From an uncultured Acetatifactor sp. (lineage in GTDB: Bacteria; Bacillota; Clostridia; Lachnospirales; Lachnospiraceae), in NCBI GenBank assembly GCA_934436245.1, contig CAKSAM010000001.1:62001-126000 (forward strand): a DNA stretch of 64,000 bases, read 5' to 3'. Position numbers and translations under genes: made by a program. The notes below the pieces were generated by a model, which searched no databases, was not told the origin of the DNA, and saw only the letters and a program-made list of their open reading frames with translations. Shown piece by piece: positions 9,101-15,654 of this stretch. The number at the start of each line of letters is the position of its first letter. Within the stretch, counting starts at the first letter, position 1.

Positions 9101-10191
9101 TCATAAGTGTAACCGCAGTTATCTCTTTCACAGGTGTACTTCTTGTTGCCCTCCTTAGAACAGGTGCTGTCTACTACTACAGGCTCTCCAAACTTATGCC
9201 CTAATGCCGCAATCTTATTGCCTTCCACTACTGCATTGCAGACAGAACAGGTATAAGTATAAGTTCCCTCTTCGGTACAGGTTGCTTCCCTGGTGGTAAC
9301 AATGTTGCTCTCCGTATGTCCTTTTGCTGCGACAGCTCTGCTTTCTGTACTTCCACAGCTTGTACATTTCCTTGTCTCTTCCCCTGCTTCTGTACAGGTT
9401 GCAGCCTTTACAGTAGACCAGCTTCCATAACTATGACCCGTTGCCGCAATCGTGCCAGTTTCTGTTGTTTTTCCACAGGTAGAACATTTCTTATAAATAT
9501 GTCCCTGCGCTGTACAGGTTGCATTTTCCACAATTTCCTTATCATAATTGTGTCCTGTTGCACTGATGCTGTCCGTATAGTTAGAACCACAGATTGTACA
9601 GGTATATGTCGTATATCCACCGCTTTCACAGGATGCACTTCCGCTTGAAGTTACTACATAAACATGATTATGCGGAATGACGGCAATTACCTCTGTTGCA
9701 AGCAGTGTGCCACAGTTCGTACATCTACGTTCCTGTAGTCCCTCTGCGGTTTCCGTCGCCTTTAAGGTTTCTACCCATTCGCCTGATTTATGCGCCGCCA
9801 ACGGTAACTTATAAGTGTAAGAATATCCACACTCTGTACAGGTCTCCTCTGCTTCTCCCTGTATAGTACAGGTAGATTCCGATAAAATCTCTGTCTTATA
9901 ATGATGTTCATGAGATATCTCCGGAATCACAGTGTTTTCTGAGTCAGGGTGATCCCCACCTTCCTGCAATTCCGTTTCCGGCATTGCTGTCGTTGCTTCG
10001 ACATCAATATTTTCGCTACCGTGCGCAGCGCCTGATGAATTCTGTGTATTCACAGAATTCACTGCCACTGCTCCGGCAGTTCCCCCGACCACTACCACTG
10101 CTGCCATTGCCGCAGCTGCTGTGCTGGCTTTCACTACGATGGATCCGATCGTGATCTGTTTTGTTAACAGGCTTCTAATTATGTTCTTCAT
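6109..10191 (-). CDS. Exported Cys-rich repeat protein with C-terminal CAP domain
   Basis: A 1360-aa protein when started at ATG 10191, which has GGAGGAG six bases upstream; an earlier in-frame ATG at 10221 has no good ribosome site. Residues about 14-45 form a hydrophobic Ala/Val-rich signal or anchor. The body is about 28 repeats of 35-45 residues, typically A-T-C-T-x2-G-x5-C-x2-C-x8-12-(A/P)-x-G-H, giving three Cys and a His per repeat. Some repeats carry CxC instead of Cx2C, or lack the first Cys. The last 130 residues are a CAP/SCP domain with 'YLWDHTRPNGG', 'SYSENIAMGN' and 'WLNSPGHKANL', retaining both His and the Glu. It is probably cell-surface or secreted. The promoter motif is shared with the nearby sigma-factor gene. 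Repeat function (metal or disulfide scaffold) is unknown. Confidence 0.9.
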   Translation of the reverse strand: MKNIIRSLLTKQITIGSIVVKASTAAAAMAAVVVVGGTAGAVAVNSVNTQNSSGAAHGSENIDVEATTAMPETELQEGGDHPDSENTVIPEISHEHHYKTEILSESTCTIQGEAEETCTECGYSYTYKLPLAAHKSGEWVETLKATETAEGLQERRCTNCGTLLATEVIAVIPHNHVYVVTSSGSASCESGGYTTYTCTICGSNYTDSISATGHNYDKEIVENATCTAQGHIYKKCSTCGKTTETGTIAATGHSYGSWSTVKAATCTEAGEETRKCTSCGSTESRAVAAKGHTESNIVTTREATCTEEGTYTYTCSVCNAVVEGNKIAALGHKFGEPVVVDSTCSKEGNKKYTCERDNCGYTYEEVIAKKDHTESAWIYDDPDIDKTATCTEAGRKHTECTECHAVIQTAEILATGHSFGAWTETIAPKCEVQGEEKRVCSVCGEEETRKIAALEHDYETVIDEGATCEQNGKKHEECSICHKKLSDTTIPALGHSFVNYVVVTPATDLTEGLERATCENGCGQTDERTIAKLPHTHDYNTEKTRVDATCTVDGYYIMECRCGSTMKVEIHATGHTYEKTGHVDATCISDGSYTFTCSKCGDSYKTEITATGHTAGEWEVVKAATDLEEGQKVRKCTSCGTTLETQTISKLPHTCEHTTLLESQPATCTTDGYELYECRCGLTDKVILPRTNHKNAEWKVTKEATYTEMGLKEKICPDCQATLETEDIPVKPHDHTYQITSSKDATCTSDGITVKTCSICGKTTEVVTPATGHTESAFIIDVKATCTTTGSKHTECSVCHIKMKTETIPATGHTEGGWKVVTSATCTEDGTKQITCTECGAVLKTETLPATGHSMGEWKEITAAQCESAGTEQRTCSQCAYSESRSIPALGHDYGDWIIDKEATEESEGEKHKECSRCDSRITEDIEKLPPHVHNYVETAREDSSCSKTGSITYTCECGDSYTEEIARKAHTPGEWTVKTPATEDTTGLEIRSCTECGTQTDSRVIEKLPHTHNYVTDTKAATCTTDGYVKKTCACGSVINTVIPATGHKYGDAVVVKATCTKKGSSTLTCENCGHTEVTEIAATGHHYVESEKQAATCGVAGSVTYKCTNCNDSYTEPIEKLEHDYVVTSTVDATCTEGGYTLETCKNCGDTRKINETQATGHDDGEWKTVQEAELGVAGSKELRCTKCQALLDTEEIPMLTTDGTDSVYYFDIANGEKEMVIGHYNEEEAQEMLKLVNEYRTSIGRHTQEMTSTRMNEYVAMRAVETSYLWDHTRPNGGKSSYSENIAMGNPDGKGNNPSVQQIFDAWLNSPGHKANLDAPKPRNLTGISVFYKRCPVYKDGVETGRYVYIAYWVEIW

Positions 10192-10248
10192 CTTTCTCCT
10201 CCGTTTTCTTTTTTGTTGCAATTTGCATACTATCTTTGCCTTTCATTA

Positions 10249-10281
10249 ATAAGTACCGATTACCAGTGGTTTGGTTTTATT
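10249..10281 (-). promoter_or_regulatory. Candidate ECF-type promoter of the CAP-repeat gene
   Basis: On the minus strand AATAAAACC (10281-10273), 15 bp, GGTACTTAT (10257-10249). Both nine-base boxes and the spacing are identical to those at 5691-5723. The distance of 58 bases to ATG 10191 also supports that start. Confidence 0.65.
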
Positions 10282-10379
10282 TATTTGAAAAAATTTTTAT
10301 TTTTTTTAATATTTATAGATTACGGCAATTTTGTTACGCACTTTTTTCTATTTTTTTACTTTTATACGTGGAAATATGG

Positions 10380-10410
10380 TATAATACATTTGCGCAAGCG
10401 GTTGTGCAAA
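10380..10410 (+). promoter_or_regulatory. Promoter and LacI-type operator of the GH53 gene
   Basis: An extended -10 box TGGTATAAT ends at 10385; no strong -35 is visible. Immediately downstream, 10389-10410 is a 22-bp imperfect palindrome: left arm TTTGCGCAAGC, right arm GGTTGTGCAAA, with the AAnCGnTT core typical of LacI-family operators and two mismatches between arms. It covers the expected transcription start, so it should act as a repressor site. Confidence 0.7.
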
Positions 10411-10433
10411 TATGTTTTTTGGGAGGATTACTT

Positions 10434-12482
10434 ATGCAACATTTTAACAAGCATTCACGTACACGGCTGTTAGCTCTGTGTCTCAGTGCCGGACTCATCA
10501 TGGGAGGTCTGTCCGGATGCGGCAGTCAGGATCAGGGAATCGCAGATACGGTGGCAGGATCCACGGTTTCCGCTACTGCAGATGCTGCGGATATCACTGC
10601 ATTTCCCCTGCCAGAAGGTCCGGAAGAATCTACTATTTATGTAGAGCCGGTGGACGGTATTTCTGATGATTTTTACCGAGGCATGGACGTATCCGCAGTA
10701 CTGGCTCTGGAGAACAGCGGTGTGAAATATTATAACTTTGACGGGGAAGAGCAGGATGTATTCATGACACTGGCACAGGCCGGTGTGAATTATATCCGCC
10801 TCCGGGTCTGGAACGATCCTTATGATGAGAACGGCAATGGTTACGGCGGTGGTAACAATGACGTAGCAGCTGCCATCACTCTGGGGCAGCGTGCCACACA
10901 ATATGGCATGAAAGTCTGCATTGATTTTCATTATTCTGATTTCTGGGCAGATCCCAAGAAACAGTTCGTTCCTAAGGCCTGGGAAGGTATGGATATCGAA
11001 GAAAAATCCGATGCTCTCTACCATTTCACCTTAGAAAGTCTCACACAAATACTGGATGCCGGTGTGGATGTGGGTATCGTACAGATCGGTAACGAGATCA
11101 ATAACGGAATGTCTGGGGAAACAGATCCCGCAAATGTGCGGAAGCTTCTAGCTGCAGGAAGCAGGGCTGTCCGGGAAGCTGCAACATCCTCCGGTAAAGA
11201 AATCCTTGTTGCGGTTCACTACACCAATATTGATGATATGCAGAAATTAGATACGCTGCTCACTGGCCTGCAGGTAAAAGAAATTGATTACGATATTGTC
11301 GGTCTTTCTTTCTATCCCTACTGGCATGGTACCATGGAGGATCTGAAAAATGCCATCACGCATATTCGCAGCACTTATGATAAAAGAGTCTATGTAGCGG
11401 AAACCGCTTATTGTTATACCTCGGAAGACGGTGATGGTGCTGCCAACAGCATCAAAGGAACCGATGATCTGGCAGAAGGATATGCTGCCACGATCCAGGG
11501 ACAGGCCAATGAAGTCCGGGATGTCTTTAAGACTGCCTGGGAAACCGGTGCGGAGGGTGTGTTCTACTGGGAAGGCACCTGGATTCCCGTAGGTCCGGCA
11601 GATGTCGACAATTCCGCTCTCTGGGAAAAATACGGCAGTGGCTGGGCCAGCAGCTATGCTTCAGATTATGATCCCAAGGATGCAGGACAGTATTATGGGG
11701 GAAGCTCCTGGGATAATCAGGCAATGTTTGATTTCACCGGACATCCCCTGGCTTCCCTGAATGTATTCAAGTATCTGAAATACGGAGCCTCCGCTCCTCT
11801 GGTAGTAGACACCGTCCACGGGGTAGCAGTATCCTGCAATATCGGTGCCGAGACGGAGCTTCCGGAGACCGTAAGTGTCATCTACAACGATCGTTCTGAA
11901 GAGCAGCTTCCCGTCATCTGGAACGCAGATGATGTAGCCGCTATCGACACGGAAAACGGTGGTACCTTCTCGGTTGCAGGATCTCTGGAGGACGGTACGG
12001 AAGTTACCGCTACTGTTACGGTAGACCGGATCAATTATGTACAGAATCCCGGCTTCGAGGATACCGATACTTCCATGTGGACCGTGACCTATTCCGGCGA
12101 GACGGATCCCACCGACTATCAGGTCAAAGCGGCAGATGCCCACAGTGGTGAAGTGGCTTTCCACTTCTGGTCCGGGGATTCCGATATGGACTTCTCCATT
12201 GAACAGAGCTTCACTGACTTGGATCCCGGTACTTACGAATTGTCCGCTTTCTCACAGGGCGGTGATCTGTCTGAGGATGCTTCTATGGAATTGTATGCTG
12301 TTGTAGACGGCACAGAGCTTACTGCTCCTTTTCTGCTCACTACCTATGCCGACTGGCAGAATCCCACCGTCACCGGCATTAAAGTCACCGATAGCACCCT
12401 GACTATTGGTGTGAGATACAAATGCAATGTGAATAGCTGGGGAACACTGGACGATGTAACACTGAATCGTGTGGGAGATTAA
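10434..12482 (+). CDS. Arabinogalactan endo-beta-1,4-galactanase, GH53 lipoprotein
   Basis: A 682-aa product from ATG 10434, eight bases after GGGAGGA; the longer in-frame extension lies upstream of the promoter and is discarded. The signal peptide ends in the lipobox Leu-Ser-Gly-Cys (Cys 29). The GH53 domain follows, with 'YIRLRVWNDPYDENGNGYGG', the acid/base Glu in 'VQIGNEINNGM' and the nucleophile Glu in 'VYVAETAYCYT'. Then come an Ig-like Big_4-type module and a C-terminal CBM61-like module beginning 'NYVQNPGFEDTDTSMW'. The enzyme hydrolyses beta-1,4-galactan side chains of pectin outside the membrane. It is monocistronic, with its own LacI-type operator and terminator. No galactan transporter is adjacent. 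Confidence 0.95.
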   Translation: MQHFNKHSRTRLLALCLSAGLIMGGLSGCGSQDQGIADTVAGSTVSATADAADITAFPLPEGPEESTIYVEPVDGISDDFYRGMDVSAVLALENSGVKYYNFDGEEQDVFMTLAQAGVNYIRLRVWNDPYDENGNGYGGGNNDVAAAITLGQRATQYGMKVCIDFHYSDFWADPKKQFVPKAWEGMDIEEKSDALYHFTLESLTQILDAGVDVGIVQIGNEINNGMSGETDPANVRKLLAAGSRAVREAATSSGKEILVAVHYTNIDDMQKLDTLLTGLQVKEIDYDIVGLSFYPYWHGTMEDLKNAITHIRSTYDKRVYVAETAYCYTSEDGDGAANSIKGTDDLAEGYAATIQGQANEVRDVFKTAWETGAEGVFYWEGTWIPVGPADVDNSALWEKYGSGWASSYASDYDPKDAGQYYGGSSWDNQAMFDFTGHPLASLNVFKYLKYGASAPLVVDTVHGVAVSCNIGAETELPETVSVIYNDRSEEQLPVIWNADDVAAIDTENGGTFSVAGSLEDGTEVTATVTVDRINYVQNPGFEDTDTSMWTVTYSGETDPTDYQVKAADAHSGEVAFHFWSGDSDMDFSIEQSFTDLDPGTYELSAFSQGGDLSEDASMELYAVVDGTELTAPFLLTTYADWQNPTVTGIKVTDSTLTIGVRYKCNVNSWGTLDDVTLNRVGD

Positions 12483-12506
12483 AAAATTAAATAGCATCAA
12501 AATAAC

Positions 12507-12556
12507 AAAATCCGTACAAAAAAACTCTTGAATCCAGCTTTTTTTGTACGGATTTT
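12507..12556 (+). terminator. Terminator of the GH53 gene
   Basis: An 18-bp perfect stem, AAAATCCGTACAAAAAAA (12507-12524) with its complement at 12539-12556, and a 14-base loop. It lies 25 bases after the stop codon and has U-rich sequence after it. A smaller hairpin ACAGG/CCTGT with a T-run follows at 12594-12627. Confidence 0.85.
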
Positions 12557-12655
12557 ATTATTTTTCTCGTTTTAGCGAAAATAAGCTCTTATAACAGGAC
12601 AAAATTGCCTGTTTTTGTATTTTTTTAGCAAAAAATGGCGGTTTTAGTACAAACA

Positions 12656-12895
12656 GAACTCCCGGAGTGGCAGAAGACCCTCATGCAGGTGTCTGTCGGA
12701 GAGTGTTGATATTTTCTTAAGCAGTGGTGAGTAATCAGGGTGGAGCAAACACGATGTTTGCGACAGGCGGCCGGCGACATGGATGTCGCCTAGAGCCGTG
12801 CCCGTCCGGATTAGAAAGACTCTATCCACTGGTTTAGAAAATTCACACTTGGAGACCGATACCTGCATGAGGGCCTTCTGCCGCTCCGGGAGTTC
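12656..12895. repeat. 240-bp near-palindromic intergenic element
   Basis: The left arm 12656-12727 is the imperfect reverse complement of 12826-12895. Both ends read GAACTCCCGG inward, and the arms agree over roughly 70 positions with scattered changes. The 98-bp centre has two further hairpins: GCAAAC/GTTTGC (12745-12761) and GGCGACA/TGTCGCC (12773-12790). It lies between the GH53 terminator and the 3' end of glgP. There is no coding potential. It could be a MITE-like or REP-like element, or a structured 3' UTR of the glgP transcript. Confidence 0.8.
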
Positions 12896-12917
12896 GTCCG
12901 GTTCGGGGATCCCTCCG

Positions 12918-15440
12918 CTACCTCAGTACCACTTTATCCAGGTGCCAGATTTCATCCACATACTGCTGTATCGTTCTGTCTGAGGTGAACTTGCCGGAGC
13001 ATGCCACATTCAGGATGGCGCTCTTCGCCCAGTTGTCCTCGTCGCGGTAAGCAGCTTCCACTCTCTTCTGTGCTTCTGCATAGGACTTGAAGTCCTTAAG
13101 GATGAAGTAGGTGTCTGCCTTAGCCGTGCACTGGGTGTTCAGCAGGGAATTATACAGCGGACGGAACAGTTCGGGATCTCCCGGTGCGAAGGTTCCGTTG
13201 ATCAGCTGCATCAGTACCTTGCGGACATCCTGATCATTGTTGAAAATCTCCATGGGGTCATATCCTCCATGGTTCTCATAGTTGATAACTTCCTGTGCGG
13301 ACAGACCGAAGATGAAGGCATTGTCTTCGCCTACCTCTTCTACGATCTCCACGTTGGCACCGTCCATGGTTCCCAGGGTCAGTGCGCCGTTCAGCATGAA
13401 CTTCATATTACCGGTACCGGATGCTTCCTTACTTGCAGTAGAAATCTGCTCGGAGACATCTGCTGCTGCGAAGATGATCTCTGCATTGGATACATTGTAA
13501 TTTTCAATAAATACAACTTTGATCTTGCCGTTGATGGCAGGATCGTTGTTGACCACATCCGCTACGGAGTTGATCAGCTTGATGGTCAGCTTTGCGTTGC
13601 GGTAACCGGCTGCTGCCTTTGCGCCAAAGATAAAGGTTCTGGGGTAGAAATCCAGTTCCGGATGTTCCTTCAGTTCGTTATACAGGTGCATTACATGCAG
13701 AATATTGAGCAGCTGTCTCTTGTACTCATGCAGACGCTTTACCTGTACATCGAAGATGGATCTGGGGTCTACTTCGATACCATTGTGCTCTAAAATGTAT
13801 TTTGCCAGACGTACTTTATTCTGGTACTTGATGTTCATGAACTCCTGCTGTGCCTTTTTATCATCCGCATATACCTTCAGGCGGGAGATCTGAGGCAGAT
13901 CGGTGATCCAGTCGTCACCTACATGAGCCGTTACCCAGTCAGCTAACAGCGGGTTCGCATGCAGCAGGAAACGTCTCTGGGTGATACCGTTGGTCTTATT
14001 ATTGAAACGCTCCGGGAACATCTCATAGAAATCCTTCAGCTCCTGCTTCTCCAGGATCTCTGTATGCAGTCTTGCCACACCATTGACAGAATAACCGGAG
14101 ACGATTGCCATATTTGCCATCTTCACCTGTCCATCATAGATGATCGCCATCTTGCGGATCTTCTCCTGTACATCCACGCCGGGTACATTGCTGTACTTCT
14201 GCTGGATATCGATGATGAATCTGCGGTTGATCTCCTCTACGATCTGGTAGATTCTGGGAAGCAGTCTGGAGAACAGTTCGATGGGCCATTTCTCCAATGC
14301 TTCCGCCATGATGGTATGGTTGGTGTAAGCACAGGTCTTGGTGGTGATCTCCCACGCTTCCTCCCAGGTCAGATAATAATCATCCATCAGCACACGCATC
14401 AGCTCTGCGATGGCTACGGTAGGATGGGTGTCGTTCAACTGGAAGGTAACCTTCTCATAGAACTTATGGATATCGTCATGCTTTCTCATGTACTTCTCTA
14501 CTGCTTCCTGTACGGATGCGGAGATGAAGAAGTACTGCTGCTTCAGACGAAGCTCCTTACCTGCATAGTGATTGTCGTTGGGGTACAGAACCTCTACGAT
14601 GTTACGTGCCAGGTTCTCCTGTTCTACCGCCTTCTGATAATCACCCTTGTCAAAGGAATCCAGCTGGAAGCACTCTACAGGCTCCGCATCCCAGATACGC
14701 AGGGTGTTTACAATGCCGTTGCCATAGCCCACAATGGGGAAATCAAAAGGAACCGCCTTAACGGACTGATAGCCCTCCTGGGTAAATACATTTCTGCCAT
14801 TCTCATCAGTATGCACACTTACATAGCCGCCAAATTTAACCATTTTCGCATACTCAGGTCTGCGCAGTTCAAAGGGATTGCCATTCATCAGCCAGTTATC
14901 GGGAACCTCTACCTGATAACCGTCGCGGATCTCCTGCTTGAACATACCATAACGATAACGGATACCGCAGCCATATGCGGGATATCCCAGAGTTGCCAGG
15001 GAATCCAGGAAACATGCTGCCAGACGTCCCAGGCCACCGTTACCCAGTGCTGCATCCGGCTCCTGATCCTCGATCAGGTTCAGATCCAGTCCCAGCTCTT
15101 CCAGAGCCTCTGCCACGGGCTTGTAAGCCTTTAAATTGATCAGATTGTTGCCCAGTGCTCTTCCCATGAGGAACTCCATGGACATATAGTAAACCATCTT
15201 GGGATCTTCTTTTTCGTATGCTTTCTGGGTTTCCATCCAGTTTTCCACAATACGATCCTTGATCGCATAAGATACTGCCTGGAAGATCTGCTGTGCATCT
15301 GCCTCTTCCAGATTCTTACGATACAGGGTGCGCACATTATATTCCACACTTCTCTTGAAAAGCTCCTTGTCGAACTCTTTTGCCTTTGCCGGCTTCTCGC
15401 TGGCTGCCACTGATTTTTTCACCTGTGTTCTCCTCTCCAT
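12918..15440 (-). CDS. glgP: Glycogen/alpha-glucan phosphorylase
   Basis: An 840-aa GT35 family protein of normal length. It releases glucose 1-phosphate from the non-reducing ends of glycogen or maltodextrin using phosphate and pyridoxal phosphate, in the cytoplasm. Visible signatures are 'DAALGNGGLGRLAACFLDSL' in the N-terminal half, 'FQLNDTHPTVAIAELMR', and the cofactor site 'EASGTGNMKFMLNGALTLG' whose Lys binds PLP. Start ATG 15440 follows GGAGAGG. It stands alone, without glgB, C or A beside it. The long near-palindrome at 12656-12895 follows its stop codon by 23 bases. Confidence 0.96.
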   Translation of the reverse strand: MERRTQVKKSVAASEKPAKAKEFDKELFKRSVEYNVRTLYRKNLEEADAQQIFQAVSYAIKDRIVENWMETQKAYEKEDPKMVYYMSMEFLMGRALGNNLINLKAYKPVAEALEELGLDLNLIEDQEPDAALGNGGLGRLAACFLDSLATLGYPAYGCGIRYRYGMFKQEIRDGYQVEVPDNWLMNGNPFELRRPEYAKMVKFGGYVSVHTDENGRNVFTQEGYQSVKAVPFDFPIVGYGNGIVNTLRIWDAEPVECFQLDSFDKGDYQKAVEQENLARNIVEVLYPNDNHYAGKELRLKQQYFFISASVQEAVEKYMRKHDDIHKFYEKVTFQLNDTHPTVAIAELMRVLMDDYYLTWEEAWEITTKTCAYTNHTIMAEALEKWPIELFSRLLPRIYQIVEEINRRFIIDIQQKYSNVPGVDVQEKIRKMAIIYDGQVKMANMAIVSGYSVNGVARLHTEILEKQELKDFYEMFPERFNNKTNGITQRRFLLHANPLLADWVTAHVGDDWITDLPQISRLKVYADDKKAQQEFMNIKYQNKVRLAKYILEHNGIEVDPRSIFDVQVKRLHEYKRQLLNILHVMHLYNELKEHPELDFYPRTFIFGAKAAAGYRNAKLTIKLINSVADVVNNDPAINGKIKVVFIENYNVSNAEIIFAAADVSEQISTASKEASGTGNMKFMLNGALTLGTMDGANVEIVEEVGEDNAFIFGLSAQEVINYENHGGYDPMEIFNNDQDVRKVLMQLINGTFAPGDPELFRPLYNSLLNTQCTAKADTYFILKDFKSYAEAQKRVEAAYRDEDNWAKSAILNVACSGKFTSDRTIQQYVDEIWHLDKVVLR

Positions 15441-15606
15441 TACCTCTCCGGTACTACACTCTTCTCAAGATATTCCGCGCCGGATAGCGTTATGATTTCA
15501 TCCATATTCTTAACCAAATACAGGTAATATTATAACAAACTTCCATGCGTATTCCAACTGTTTTCGCCGGTTTTCGTAAGTTTCGTAAATGTTTTCCCGA
15601 AACAGA

Positions 15607-15650
15607 AAAGATTCTGCGGTTCCCCCTTCCGGAAAAACCACAGAATCTTT
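15607..15650 (-). terminator. Terminator of ileS
   Basis: AAAGATTCTGCGGTT (15607-15621) pairs with AACCACAGAATCTTT (15636-15650) with one mismatch; on the minus strand it ends in a U-rich stretch. It is five bases after the ileS stop codon. Confidence 0.85.
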
Positions 15651-15654
15651 ATCT

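Noticed and set aside
6700..9900. CRISPR or DNA repeat array suggested by recurring 'gtacaggttgc' segments
   Set aside because: The recurrence reflects the codons of the A-T-C-T motif in protein repeats of variable length; there are no conserved DNA repeats or spacers.
12644..12868. 74-codon minus-strand frame inside the near-palindrome
   Set aside because: It lies within the inverted-repeat arms, has no ribosome site and no protein-like composition.
13959..15134. 391-codon plus-strand open frame opposite glgP
   Set aside because: It is antisense to a clear, full-length phosphorylase, has no ribosome site or recognisable domain, and arises from codon bias.
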